This document shows positions 1-10,639 of a stretch of 64,000 nt of DNA, one piece after another. Origin of the DNA: Forficula auricularia (taxonomy: Eukaryota > Arthropoda > Insecta > Dermaptera > Forficulidae); contig JALMQS010000302.1 in NCBI GenBank assembly GCA_024734495.1, forward strand, positions 148,539-212,538, in the 5' to 3' direction. A model generated the notes under the pieces. The model saw nothing but the letters and a program-made list of their open reading frames with translations, was not told where the DNA came from and did not search any database. How positions within the stretch are numbered: position 1 is the stretch's first letter; every line of letters begins with the position of its first letter. A program made the position numbers and the translations under genes.

Positions 1-105
1 ATTGATAGAGTTGAGCATTTTTAATGAGCTCTTATTTATTCCAAAGATATTTTATTAATAATCAAGAAATATCGAAATCAATCCAAATATATTATACGAG
101 CTTAT
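1..105 (+). repeat. Helitron-flank repeat, copy 1
   Basis: About 90 bp of this stretch recurs at 1112-1215, immediately after the 5' end of the Helitron at 118-1110, with only a few mismatches. The Helitron is therefore bracketed by direct copies of the same flank. The likely reading is a tandem array of element plus flank whose upstream member lies outside the window. Confidence 0.7.
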
Positions 106-427
106 AAAACATTATAGCACCTCCCACATTCACCCCACCCCGCACCCAGTTTTTGCATTTCAAAATGGTCCACATATATATTATGTGTATATTTGTTTAC
201 TCGTACACCAATTTGCCCACATTTGTTCATATTGATAAACATTATAAATAAATAAATAGGAAAAAAATAATAAAAAAATAATCGTATAGGATCTGAAATA
301 AAAACATAAAATTAAATAAGATTTGTTTCCAAGTAATATAAAAAAAGCCACTTCAACCACTTTATTTGTAAACACACCTGTAATGTTATGATTTAGACAC
401 CTGTTAATTAAAAACAAACAAAAAGTT

Positions 428-676
428 TTTTTTTTTATAAATTTTATTAAACCAATTATTTTACATTAATTAATGTATACATTGTATTTTTGCTTCGATT
501 CCGGAGATTACTTCTCCACCATCGAGTGTCCTTATTCATATTTAGTCCTTGTTTTTTATAAGAGGAAAAATCTAATTAGATAAAAAAACCTCTTTTCCGA
601 TAATTATTTCAATTCCATTATTCCCCAATCAAGTCGATTGGTTTATCCTCCATCATCATATATCCTTCATTCCTCC
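428..676 (-). mobile_element. Poly(A)-tailed SINE-like retroposon nested in Helitron
   Basis: A ~250-bp unit whose minus strand starts near CCAATCGACTTGATTGG and ends in a poly(A) run (poly(T) at 428-437 on the plus strand). It is flanked by a perfect 12-bp direct repeat, AAACAAAAAGTT, at 416-427 and 677-688. The same family occurs at 7080-7300, 23922-24172, 32344-32602, 48275-48526 and in arrays at 37 and 59 kb. Tail plus target duplication indicates L1-type retroposition. No clear Pol III A/B boxes were seen on the poly(A) strand. Confidence 0.75.
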
Positions 677-862
677 AAACAAAAAGTTCCTAATTTTCAT
701 ATAATATATTAATATTTGCTATAACCTATTAGTGGGTTTTAAAATTAAAAAACCAATTAAAAATAAAACATAATTGAAAAAAAATGTAAATAAACTTTTT
801 TATTGAGATTTTCATCTGTCAATAATTACTTTAATTAAGAAAAGATCAATTAAGATGAAATT

Positions 863-1046
863 CTTGCGGGGGGGGGGTCAGATAGGCTAGGCGGTAGCGT
901 ATCATCCTGCTAACCAAGTGGACCCGGGTTCGAATCCGACTCGAGGCATTCAGCTAAAATCTGACCCCCGGGGTAGAGACAAAATTTAAAAAATATATAG
1001 TATCGTAGATTGACTTATGGCTGAAGGGGCCGAAAAGCCAAAAAAA
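863..1046 (+). mobile_element. tRNA-derived SINE nested in Helitron
   Basis: The head has a Pol III A box-like TAGGCTAGGCGG near 883 and a textbook B box, GGGTTCGAATCC, near 926-938, in a tRNA-like arrangement. It ends in an A-rich tract at 1040-1047. It is flanked by the 8-bp repeat ATGAAATT at 855-862 and 1047-1054, which dates it after the Helitron. A related body fragment, ggctaaaatctgacc, is seen at 28988. It is not a functional tRNA gene, because the acceptor arm does not pair. Confidence 0.8.
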
Positions 1047-1110
1047 ATGAAATTTGTCGAGGTCCAGATCCAGATATATAAACAATTTTTACTCGTTTAA
1101 TAAGAGTAGA

Positions 1111-1215
1111 TATTGATAGAGTTGAGCATTTTTAATGAGCTCTTATTAATTCGAAAGATATTTTATTAATAATCAAGATATATCGAAATCATTCCAAATA
1201 TTACCAAATTTTTAC
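1111..1215 (+). repeat. Helitron-flank repeat, copy 2
   Basis: Direct copy of 1-105, starting directly at the 5' boundary of the Helitron. The shared segment begins with attgatagagttgagc. Confidence 0.7.
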
Positions 1216-1239
1216 GTATTTAATCCAAATATATTATAT

Positions 1240-1585
1240 ACTTGAGTGATCTATTTTATTCTATTAGATATCACTTAATATCAAATGAATATAAATGATA
1301 TAAACTTGATTATTTTTTGTCGTAATTACATCTTATTTTATTTAAATACACAACTATTAAATTTAACTATTCTACTATTTTACTCAAATAACAATTTTTC
1401 ATTATTATCTATTGGTGTTTGGTTCAAATAGCGGCATCTTAACTATTAATATATCTAGAGTTGCTTCAAAAATATGAGAATATTTAAAATACGTATATCA
1501 TTTATTCATATTGAATAGAGATCGATTTCGCCATAATTAACTTCATCATCTATTCATATCAAATATAATAATAATAATAAGGCGG
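1240..1585 (+). repeat. AT-rich dispersed repeat, copy 1 (family A)
   Basis: Matches 21895-22210 and, inverted and interrupted, 25695-26665. Shared landmarks are TTATTGGTGTTTGG-type text, a cggcat box and a tattcatatcaaatataat end. No coding capacity. The class is unknown. The other two copies end at a ttttttcagtg or cactgaaaaaa motif that may be a terminus. Confidence 0.65.
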
Positions 1586-2554
1586 ACCTTGAAGTTAGTG
1601 AAGAATAATAATTGAAAGAATGAAAAGGATATGCGAATCTGTGATAAGAGACTAAACGCTAACCGGGCATGGCAGAGATAGTTCAAGTTTGCCAACTAAC
1701 TATATATCTTTTGAATCTGAGAAAGCGTTTGAAATGAGATTATTATTAAATTTTCAAATTGAAATTGGATTGAGATCAATTTGGGGAGGGGGGGGGGGGG
1801 TAAAGCGAGACGGCATCGAATTGGCGCCCGGGATTTCTCAAATCAAAAGCCCTGGGTGAATTTTCTTAAGGTGCAATTGAGTTAAGCGGAGTAATCATCT
1901 CAATGCTCAAGCTTTGTGAGTTATAAAAGCGCCTTACTCGTTAATTACTTTATTCCTAACACCACACACCATTTGTTATGATTTGCAAATAAAATTATAC
2001 TCCATTTCATGAGCGTAGAATTTCATTTAGGCTTCAAAGTTCCCTGAATGGGAAATAAAAATGGGTTTTCTAAAGAAATGGGTTTGAGTGAGGTAATGGG
2101 CTGCAAAGAACACCCGTTCAATAAGGTAATGGAAGGAAGCCTTCCAGTTATGATTATATCATCCTCGTTATATTACGAGATAGGATTCTCAATATTGATT
2201 GTTCTCCATGTAAATCATTTTTCTTCGCTTCGTAGTTCATTTCACTCTGCAATCCGATAAGCCCTTTTACCATCTTTTTCTATTCCTCTCTACCCTAATG
2301 CATATAAAAAATAAACTCATCTTAAATTTTATCCTGAATAAGCTAAAGTTACTTTTAAATTTGAAAGATCGAAAAGGCTGAATTACTTTGGAAAAATCGA
2401 AGCGGAGAAAAATTAATTCTAATCCAATAATACTTAGTAGATAGAGAGAGAGCGCGCTCATAAGATGAAGCAGCTGAGGCTCAGCCTCAATTTATTTATT
2501 CATTGGATAAATGGAAATAAATAAATCAATAAAATAAAAATATCTTATTATATT
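1586..2554. other. No gene recognised; PBS-like patch
   Basis: AT-rich sequence with a G homopolymer at 1786-1800. At about 1823 a TTGGCGCCCGGGATTT string resembles a tRNA-complementary primer-binding site of LTR retroelements, but no LTR pair or gag-pol frame accompanies it. Short open frames at 2048-2461 show no family signature. Confidence 0.3.
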
Positions 2555-2865
2555 AAATGAGCAATTTTTATATATATATACGGGTTAAGGGGTTTTTGGA
2601 TTGACATTTCGATCTGTCACGGTTTCATCTTCGGCTAAGTTGTTTTTGATGGGTTTTTTGTTAATTGAAATAATTAATCACAGGTGTTTGTTTGAATAAA
2701 AATTTATAATTACATTTTTATTTAATTTCCTTTATATAATTAATTGGTTTTTTTATTTTAAATTCCACTAATAGATTATTACAAATATTATGATATATTA
2801 GAATTTGCCAATTTAATTTATTAAAAGTGATTTTGTATAAAATAATTTATTAGAATATCAATTTC
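2555..2865 (+). mobile_element. Helitron-like fragment, both ends missing
   Basis: Carries the internal phrase shared by other copies of the family (gatctgtcacggtttcatc, tgatgggttttttgttaatt, attccactaatagat), in plus orientation. The TCTACTC 5' end and the 3' hairpin are absent. Confidence 0.65.
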
Positions 2866-2884
2866 ATTCTCTTAAAAAATCCGA

Positions 2885-3137
2885 CAATTCGAAGGATCTT
2901 CTTCAGGATTTAAAAGGGTCAACGAAAGAATCTCCCTCTATATTTATAGGCCAGAGTTTTGAGGTATTATCGGTCGAAACGACGAAAAATGTCATTTTGA
3001 CCTATATTCGAATCCCATTAAATATTAAACAGCAATATTTGAAATCAAAATATTTTGTTGACGTAATAGAAAACAGCTTCCTCTTTGATTTTCAAATTAT
3101 CACTTGTTTTTATCTCAATTAGAACTCGAGTTATAAT
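2885..3137. repeat. Scraps of a hammerhead-type repeat and a foldback arm
   Basis: 2885-2935 resembles a decayed minus-strand hammerhead motif: cttcttcagg is kept but the GAAAC box is lost. 2948-3137 matches one arm of the foldback element at 4008-4646 (gccagagttttgag through gaactcgagttataat). Confidence 0.5.
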
Positions 3138-3765
3138 TAATTTTTACTTTGTCCAATGCGAAGCATGGGAGAAAGTATTGGAATCGCTCTGGCGGCAAGC
3201 GCGACTTCAAAGGGTCCTCAGGTAAAGACTACGGAACCCATAGACCCAATTAAGGTCACAAATTGAAGTATTCAATGAGATTGAATTTTAGCACGTGACG
3301 GTTTTGCCAAAAATTACCTTGAATCTCGTCGAGAGGCCAAAAAGTGCCATTTTTTTTTTGGAAGTGCGTGGGGATGGATGGATGGATGGATGTGTGTGTG
3401 TGCGTGTGTTTTCGTTCTTTTCGTCCACGATTTTTTCCACACCTTTGCTCTGATTGAAATGAAATTGAAAACCTACCATTAGTTTAACAAAATGAAGCTC
3501 TGATTAGTTTTTGGTACATATCGGTCCACAAACATTAGTACTTTATTTCAGTACTTTTTTAGTTTTTTCTAAATATCTTGAAAATGACCTAACCAATTTT
3601 GATGAAATTTAATATCCTAATTAAGTACCTTGGGGACCACAAAAAAGATTAAATAAAGTTTTTAGTAAAATTATATTTTAAAGTACTTTACTCAAGAACA
3701 TATTAATATTTCAAATGAATTTGGATAAAGTTTAGCAACGATCCGTTGCAGTTTATTTTAATCTT
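3138..3765 (+). repeat. Dispersed repeat family B, copy 1
   Basis: About 630 bp, repeated inverted at 28135-28735 and more decayed at 54920-55811. One end carries caatgcgaagcatgggag and the other a gcaacgatccgttgcag palindrome. Inside are a cacgtgacggttttg segment and, in this copy and the 28-kb copy, a GGAT/CATC microsatellite. The palindrome end also recurs at 53000 and 54230. No coding capacity; class unknown. Confidence 0.75.
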
Positions 3766-4007
3766 AACGTTCAATTTTTTTTTAAATATCTCTGTGCAAC
3801 AATAAAAATGTTTTGGGCTCAAAAATAACTTCATTCCTATGTATTTCCACTTGGTGAAATCAAAAATCTCGATAAAAATTACCGATTAATATTTGTTTTG
3901 GAGATTTATTTAAAAATTCTAGCCTTGTACGCCTGAATATAGGCAATCAAATTGCCACCTCTTTTTTAAAGCTGCGTAGAATTTAGGCTCTACCGTAAAA
4001 TAAATAA
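3766..4007. other. AT-rich spacer
   Basis: Nothing recognised beyond low-complexity AT sequence. Confidence 0.4.
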
Positions 4008-4646
4008 CAGTGCTCGACAAAAATTAAACAAAAATTTCACCCCGTACCCCTAACAATGAATTCCAGTAGAGTTATATACGCTGATTCTCATGGAATTTTC
4101 CGATTTTTTACAATAGGCCAGAGTTTTGAGATATTATCGGTCAAAATGACGAAAAAGATTAGATATTAAACACCAATATTTGAGATCAAAATATTTTGTT
4201 GAAGCAATAGAATACACCCTCCTCTTTGATTTTCAAATTAATACTTGTTTTTAGCTCAATTAGAACTCGAGTTATAACTAAAAAACTAAAAATACTTTAT
4301 TATAGAGGAAAATTAACATAGATAAAAACATAAGGTCTTAGCTTTTTAGTTATAACTCGAGTTCTAATTGAGCTTCAAACAAGTGGTAATTTGAAAATCA
4401 AAGAGGAGGGTGTATTCTATTACTTCAACAAAATATTTTGATCTCAAATATTGGTGTTTAATATCTAATGGGACTCGAAAATAGGTCAAAATGGCCTTTT
4501 TCGTCATTTTGACCGATAATATCTCAAAACTCTGACGTGTTGTAAAAATTCGGGAAATTGCATTATAATCAGCGTAAAAAACTCTTACTGGAATCCATTG
4601 TTAGATTTTCGGGGAGAAATTTTTCTTTAATTTTTGTCGAGCACTG
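4008..4646. mobile_element. 640-bp foldback element (nearly full palindrome)
   Basis: Both ends read CAGTGCTCGACAAAAATTA inward. Almost the entire sequence folds back on itself around ~4312, with arms of about 300 bp sharing ctcgagttataact, gaggagggtgtattctatt and others. The termini resemble Tc1/mariner-type ends, but no transposase is present. A solitary arm lies at 2948-3137. Confidence 0.75.
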
Positions 4647-4651
4647 TTATT

Positions 4652-5235
4652 ATTGTACGAGCTTTTCGTGCGTGCCTTCGCCACGCCCTCGAAGCTCGGC
4701 CCTCCGGGCTGGTGCCCTGGCGGGCAGCGTCTCGGTCCAAAAATTTTATTCCTCTTAAAAAACCACACTCCAAATGTATACCCGTAAACTACCGAAAATA
4801 CATCGTCTCTTAAAAGTTTCGCATCTTTAATTGTTGAGTGGCGAGGGGGGGGGGGGGACAATGATCAATATATTTAATGTTTCTTAATTTAAAAAGAATT
4901 GGAGACTTTCATTTCAAAATTCGAATATATATATTTCAAATTTGCCTGGTTAACTAATATATATTTAATGTTTCTTAATTTAAAATCTATTGGTGTTTTT
5001 TCATTTTCATTCGAGTTCAAATGAATACAATAGTATCTAGACACAAAGTTTAAATCAAAAATATATAGTTTTAGTAAAAGAAATCAAGATATAAATAATA
5101 ATGTGACATTGGTCTAGTGGTTAGAGCTGATGACCATAGTTCAAGAGTTCTTCGGTTCGATTCTAGGCAAGAGGGTAATTTTTTAGAGAAGTTTCTCTAA
5201 GCGTTGTTACAAATTAATCTAGATGAATATATATA
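4652..5235 (+). repeat. Composite repeat family C with GC-rich head and tRNA-like module
   Basis: A strongly GC-rich ~85-bp head (4655-4740, around ctccgggctggtgccctgg) is followed by AT-rich text and, at 5102-5180, a tRNA-like module with an A box-like GGTCTAGTGGTTAGAGC and B box-like GGTTCGATTCTAGG. The whole arrangement recurs at 27025-27650. The tRNA-like part suggests a SINE. The origin of the GC-rich head is unknown. Confidence 0.65.
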
Positions 5236-5724
5236 GTATTATTCATTATTTAAACAAAACAACATCCAAGGGTGGTAGAACGGTAAACGCAACCACTACC
5301 TCTATTTTAAGTAAAAATAACAGTTTCGGTAGTTCATAAGTACCATAATATATGCATGATATTGCAAAAGTAATTAAACGAAATAATTGATAAAAAATCG
5401 TCTGATTATTTAATGTTATTTTCCTGTATGAAAGATGGTACCGCGACATTTCAGCCCCCGACAAAATATTCCGACAAAACATTCCCTGACAAAATATCCC
5501 CCGACATAATATCTTCTGACAAAATATTCCCCAGTATAAAGGAGTATACAAAAGAGATTAAGTGAGAAGTTTATAATCATAGTTTTCAATAATATAAACA
5601 GACTTTCATATTTTGGCGGCTAATTAGCCGTTTGAAAGTGCTGCTGTCTGTCGTTAGATTTTCTATCTAACAATTTATTATTTTTACTATCTATAATATA
5701 GTATTTATCATCTATTTTTTGCAA

Positions 5725-5915
5725 CGAAATTTTCTCTGGAGAGAGACGGACTGGTAGAAATTTTAATTGAATGTAATGGAAGGCAGCCCAGAGGTAGTGA
5801 GGAAAGAAAAAATTAACACATATCAAATAAAGTGTAATTTATTGGAATCCTTCCTCCTTTCCTTTCAAATCGACGTTTCGGAGGATTTTTCCCTCCTTCT
5901 TCAGGGTTTTATCAT
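5725..5915 (-). repeat. Penelope-type hammerhead repeat, single arm
   Basis: Near-identical to one arm of the large palindrome at 46175-46728: same ctctggagagagacggactg lead, same ggaaggcagcccaaaggtag text with small changes. It carries the minus-strand hammerhead described separately. Confidence 0.7.
5866..5910 (-). ncRNA. Hammerhead-ribozyme-like motif, type I, minimal stem III
   Basis: Read on the minus strand: CUGAAGA (5898-5904), stem II GGAGG/CCUCC closing a GAAAAAU loop, GAAAC (5875-5879), then GUC (5872-5874). CUGANGA permits A at N7. Stem III is reduced to the self-complementary ACGU. Stem I is weak here, with one mismatch next to the core, unlike the 46-kb copy where it is perfect. 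Confidence 0.6.
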
Positions 5916-6130
5916 CTGTATTTACTTATTTATCGTCTATGTTTACATTACACAATTATTGATTGTTTGTTAAAAGTGTTATTAATCATTATCGTTATTA
6001 ATTATTATTATAATATTGGGCGAAAATATAGCGCCACAAACACACCCCGCCCGACGATTGGCTGGTTCGGTTTTCAATGTGTGTTTGATTAGAAAAAAAA
6101 TGGCAGCCCTAAATACTTCCCGCCCGGACT

Positions 6131-6246
6131 AAACTTTCGGAGGTTCGGTTAATATATATTCAGCCAACCGAACCGTCTAAAAACCAGCCCGAAAAGGAGC
6201 TATACGAACCCAATCGTGCCGAACTGAATATATATTAACCGAACCG
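6131..6246. repeat. Inverted repeat with ~20-bp arms
   Basis: ttcggttaatatatattcag near 6133 pairs with ctgaatatatattaaccgaa near 6222. Further gaacc/ggttc motifs extend the pairing imperfectly. Function unknown. Confidence 0.6.
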
Positions 6247-6389
6247 GAGTCGATTTGCATTACTCATAAGATTCACGAGGGGAGGGGTTATTTTGTCATG
6301 AGATATTTTGTCGGGGATATTTTGTCGGGGGCTGAAATGTCGCGGAATCATGAAAGATATTAATTTACCGATGGTATTAGAATCAAATT

Positions 6390-6560
6390 TACAAGAAAAT
6401 CATAAGTTAGTGTCATCTATTCAATCAGATGGAATGGAATATTTTTAATTATATGTCAGAGGGGTTGTTTTTCACTCCCTTGGGAATCAAACCCGAGTGC
6501 CAGTAACAGCAATCCGGGCTCACCTGCAGGATGCGAACCTCTCTGACATATGTAAACGCG
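6390..6560 (-). mobile_element. tRNA-derived SINE
   Basis: On the minus strand the B box-like GGGTTTGATTCCC (around 6487-6499) follows a tRNA-like segment beginning near 6540. The body continues with acaacccctctgacatat and reads down to about 6390. The same body, without head, lies inverted at 7680-7775. Direct repeats were not located. Confidence 0.55.
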
Positions 6561-6654
6561 TAAAATATTTTACTCAAAGATTGTTATCTTAATTTGTAAA
6601 ATTTCGCGATATAGTGATTCTAAATTTAAACATATAGCCATGCCATATAATTTA

Positions 6655-7674
6655 AAGTATCTGGAGCCAACAAGCGGTGCACGGTAACCCCTGACCCCCA
6701 CCACTACACTCTCACTCCGCCCCACCCCACCCCACCACGGATCCCCCACAACTGCACCCCACCTCCTGCACCTCCCACATCCAGCCCACCTCGCACCCAG
6801 TTTTTGCATTTCTAGCTTTCTTATGGTTTTCATTTTATGTGTATATTTGTTTACTCGTACACCAATTTGCCCACATTAGTTCATATTGATAAACATTATA
6901 AAAAAATAAATAAGAAAATAATAAAAAAAAAATCGTATAGCATCTGAAATAAAAACATAAAATTAAATAAGATTTGTTTTCAAGTTATATAAAAAAAAGC
7001 CACTTCAACCACTTTATTTGTAAACACACCTGTAATGTTATGATTTAGACACCTGTTAATTAAAAACAAACAACAAATTTTTTTTTTTTTTTTTATAAAT
7101 TTTATTAAACCAATTATTTTACATTAATTAATGTATACATTGTATTTTTTGCTTCGATTCCGGAGATTACTTCTCCACCATCGAGTGTCCTTATTCATCT
7201 TTAGTCCTTGTTTTTAATAAGAGGAAAAATCTAATTAGATAAAAAAACCTCTTTTCCGATAATTATTTCAATTCCATTATTCCCCAATCAAGTCGATTGG
7301 TCCATCTCACACACAAACAACAAATTCCTAATTTTAAATTAATATATTAATATTTGCTATAACCTATTAGTGGGTTTTAAAATTAAAAAACCAATTAAAA
7401 ATAAAAGATAATTGAAAAAAATGTAAATAAACTTTTTTATTGAGATTTTCATCTGTCAATAATTAATTTAATTAAGAAAAGATCAATTAAGATTTAAATT
7501 TGTCGAGGTCCAGACCTAGCCAGATCGTTTTTTCATCCTCAAAACTTGTTAATAGATTTTGTTTCATCAAAATCGATAGAGACGCCTTCAAAATAGAACC
7601 AAGATGCAAATATATATACAAATATATATATATATATATATAAAAACAATGTTTGCTCGTTTAATAAGAGTAGA
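6655..7674 (-). mobile_element. Helitron-like element, full length (~1.02 kb)
   Basis: The 5' end at 7674 (minus strand) starts TCTACTC within the family terminus. The 3' end near 6655 carries a decayed hairpin (ttaccgtgcaccgcttg) followed by CCAGATACT, cognate to CCAGGTACTA in better copies. Length matches the copy at 23587-24607. It contains a nested poly(A) retroposon at about 7080-7300 and a C-rich run at 6690-6795 on this strand. No Rep/Hel frame, so non-autonomous. Confidence 0.75.
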
Positions 7675-7679
7675 TAAAG

Positions 7680-7775
7680 GTCGGTGAACAACAACCCCTC
7701 TGACATATAGTATTCCATCGGATTGAATAGATGACAGCAACTTATGATTTTCCTGGTTGATAAATAATCAAATTG
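7680..7775 (+). mobile_element. SINE body fragment
   Basis: Carries aacaacccctctgacatat and attgaatagatgacagcaac, matching 6395-6480 in reverse orientation. The tRNA-like head is absent. Confidence 0.5.
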
Positions 7776-8272
7776 CTCTTTTTAAATAAAAATATTGCAC
7801 AAGTTAATATTTCTTGATATTTCAAACGAATCAATAAAATCTATTAACTAAAATGATTCACCCCGGGTTTCTTGATAATAGGCAATAAATAAGCCGGAAG
7901 AAGGTGTATTTTTCCACCATTAGGTGAAATAGGAAAATTCAATAGAACAATAATTTCATTTAGTAACTCAACATACAATTTCCATTTGACCTTTATTAAT
8001 TGGAAACAAATTACATATATAGATTTGCCTTACATATGTATGTATTTACATGTATAATATACCCTCCTCTCTTGATTTACACGGTTCCAGGAGAAAACGT
8101 GTAATTCGAAACAGTGTAAAAATGGAGGATAGGTTCAACTAATTTCAAAACCGTGTAAATTGAAACAAAGGATATGTAGCAAAAGCCTACATGTGTTCAT
8201 AGTAACCGTGTTTATTGAGGCAAAGATTTGAATGGAAAAATTGAGATCTTTCTACTAAATGTATATTATCTA
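7776..8272. other. No gene recognised
   Basis: AT-rich sequence with short imperfect repeats (gtgtaaattgaaac-type). No family signature, RNA gene or long frame seen. Confidence 0.4.
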
Positions 8273-8493
8273 TCTACTCTTATTAAACGAGCAAAAATTG
8301 AATATTTATTTATATATATATTTGTATCTTGGTTCTATTTTGAAAACGGCCCTACCGATTTTGATGAAACAAAATCTATTAACAAGTTTTGAGGATAAGA
8401 AAACGATCTGGCTAGGTCTGGACCTCATCAAAATTCATCTTAATTGGTTTTTTCTTAATTAAAGTAATCATTGACAGATGAAAATCTCAATAA
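8273..8493 (+). mobile_element. Helitron-like element, 5' end only
   Basis: Begins TCTACTCTTATTAAACGAGC after host TA. It continues through the shared gaaaacggccctaccgattt and gatctggctaggtctggacc segments and then stops abruptly near 8493. The 3' hairpin is absent. Confidence 0.75.
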
Positions 8494-8504
8494 AAAAATA
8501 ATGA

Positions 8505-8580
8505 TTTGCCGCATGTCAGATTAGAACCTGAGACCTCTTGCATCAGAGGCATAGACTTTACCAGTAGACCTATTTTGAAA
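8505..8580 (-). mobile_element. tRNA-like SINE head
   Basis: On the minus strand TACTGGTAAAGTC (A box-like) is followed about 35 bp later by CAGGTTCTAATCTG (B box-like). Too degenerate to be a working tRNA. It lies directly after the truncated Helitron. Confidence 0.45.
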
Positions 8581-9069
8581 ATCTTTGCTTTTTACTTTTA
8601 CTAAAATGAATATTTTTGAATTAGAATTTATTATAAGTGTGGAAATAATTGAATATATTATATATAGCTATGTATTTTATAAATAGAATTTATTGAATAA
8701 ATTATTGATCAATAAAAAATAAAAAAATAAAAAAAAAAAGATAATATTTTTCTGTATTTTTTTACCGCAAATATTGACTTATTTTCATATAAACCCAGTT
8801 ATACAATATTTTGAGTTAAATTAAAGAGCCTCCTCTTCCGATCAGTTAAATTTTCCACCATTTATGTATTTGTAGATTGAATTGATAACACAGACAGCAT
8901 GAAATTGATATATTATATCAACTAGTTCGGAAACTTTCATGTTGATTCATATACGCTTGAAAATCCATCAACTGAATTGAATAATAATTATTTTAAATGT
9001 ATACGTATAAGTACCTACGTCATCCATTGAGTGCCCTTAGAAATCATAATATTGAATCATAATATATAA
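8581..9069. other. No gene recognised
   Basis: AT-rich sequence without recognisable repeats or frames. Confidence 0.4.
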
Positions 9070-9152
9070 CAGGGGTGGCCACTAACCTTAACTTTGGGAG
9101 CCGCAAATTTATAAAACCGTTTCAAAGCGAGCCAGATTGTTTCGAGATTAAC

Positions 9153-9899
9153 AAAAAATTTTTAAGAAAAAAATAAAAACCGACTTCAAAAAATTAAGTG
9201 CAACAAATATAAAAATACACTAAAAGGTATAAAATAATTATTATCTTATTTAGTTACAACTAAACGACGAAATATTAACACGAAATTACTTTTTAAAGTC
9301 GGTGCCAAACAAACTATACCTATAAGCGAGCGTACCCGTCAAACGTACTAAGTAAGATCCGTCGAGTGCGATTCATAAAAGGTATATGTTTGGCACCAAC
9401 TTCAAAAAGTAATTTCGTGTTAATATTTCGTCGTTTAGTTGTAACTAAATAAGATAATAATTATTTTATACCTTTTAGTGTATTTTTATATTTGTTGCAC
9501 TTAATTTTTTGAAGTCGGTTTTTATTTTTTTCTTAAAAATTTTTATTTTTCTCTTTTTAGTGATGTTATTAATAGTGATTATATCATCAGAACTTGACCA
9601 AATTAATATGACACCATCCCTAAGACACCCCCTTTCGGATAAAAAAAGAACCATCGAAATCGGTTCATAAACAAAGAGGTTAGGTCTAAACAAACCTAAA
9701 CAAACCTAATAAAAAAGGTCTAATACCTGTGAAAAAATCGAAAAAAAATGGGACCAATCGGAAGCTAGACTGGACCCAATGCAAAAAAAATTTCAAAATC
9801 GGTTGACAATTGGCGGAGATATGAGGTAACATAGGCACAAAAAAAAAAAAAAAAAAAATTCAATCGAATAGAGAACCTCCTCCTTTTTTGAAGTCGGTT
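9153..9899 (+). mobile_element. Palindromic CCGACTTC element, copy 1
   Basis: A 395-bp palindromic part (9153-9548) contains inverted copies of aaccgacttcaaaaaatta and of a ~90-bp segment around cgacgaaatattaacacgaa. It is joined to a 350-bp tail ending ccttttttgaagtcggtta. Full-length copies lie at 12507-13238 (inverted) and 21091-21826, fragments at 22838, 31797, 32640 and 47405. No coding capacity. The class is uncertain. The copy in the LINE at 12.5 kb shows an 8-bp target duplication. Confidence 0.75.
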
Positions 9900-10639
9900 A
9901 AAAAAGACACATTTTTTTATTTTATAAAATATAAATGAAATAACATATATCTTTTGCTCTACTTATAATATTACAAATTACAAATTAATTTAATTTTTTA
10001 TTATTATTTTTTAAATTTAATTATTATACAGGGTGGGGGTTAAAGATCTACCTACATTTTGAAGAGATATAAAAAATGAAAAAATTTAACTAGAAAAAAA
10101 CAAAATATATTTTTGACAATTTAATTCATACACTAAAAGTCCCATAATCAACGGTGTTTTTGTCACTATGACAGCGAAAAAAGTTTACCCTAACTTTTCC
10201 AGCGACAAAACTGAACCTAGCTTTAAGATTCTAGTAGGCCTGCATCATCGGTGTCTAGCAACACTCACATGACAACCAACATTCTAAACAAAAAACGTAG
10301 AAGTTCGGAAAATCAAGTTGTTTATAAGAATTGTATTTTTAACAATTGTACTTTTCCTCTAAATTAAATAAACTAATTTATGTCTTAATTTTGTTAATTT
10401 TCTGATTTACGTATTGATTCATTAAATTGTCTTATCGAATTACACTCAAGCTTTTTTTTTTTGGGTCGAAGTAAACTTGATATTTTATAATTCGAGTTTT
10501 GTTGCCAGGTAGTTTTTTTCGTTTAATTGCCAGACAACAAAATTCTCATTAAAATGTCAAGTTTACTTCGGCAAAAAAAAGCTCTCGTGTAATTATAAGT
10601 GAAAAGAAAATAAATGAATTTTTTTTTAAATGTATTTTT

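Larger units (their letters stand above)
118..1110 (-). mobile_element. Helitron-like element, 3' end truncated
   Basis: The 5' terminus, read on the minus strand from 1110, is TCTACTCTTATTAAACGAG, the shared terminus of this family. It starts with TC after a host A, as expected for a Helitron. Inward lies the phrase about an aspartate-like 'aggtccaga' segment common to all copies, then a nested SINE, a poly(A) retroposon, and a C-rich stretch at 118-155. The last ~110 bp with the 3' hairpin, present in the copy at 6655-7674, are missing. There is no coding capacity, so it is non-autonomous. Confidence 0.75.
5430..6355. mobile_element. Element with inverted ends built on a GACAAAATAT short repeat
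   Basis: The left end (5445-5535) contains about five imperfect copies of a 16-18 bp unit around gacaaaatattcc. The right end (6290-6350) carries the inverse, with gggggctgaaatgtcgcgg matching ccgcgacatttcagccccc. A hammerhead-bearing repeat (5725-5912) and a hairpin (6131-6246) lie inside. Class unknown. Confidence 0.5.

Noticed and set aside
868..940. tRNA gene with a canonical GGGTTCGAATCC B box
   Set aside because: It is followed by a SINE body and A-rich tail and is bounded by a target duplication, so it is a SINE head.
1823..1840. LTR retrotransposon primer-binding site
   Set aside because: The TTGGCGCCCGGG string alone is suggestive, but there is no LTR pair, polypurine tract or gag-pol frame nearby.
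4601..4861. Protein frame across the GC-rich head on the minus strand
   Set aside because: The frame spans the boundary between the foldback element and the composite repeat, and the second copy at 27.0 kb does not keep it open.
5102..5180. tRNA gene
   Set aside because: A and B box-like sequences are present, but the acceptor and anticodon arms do not pair properly, and the segment is part of a repeat also found at 27510-27585.
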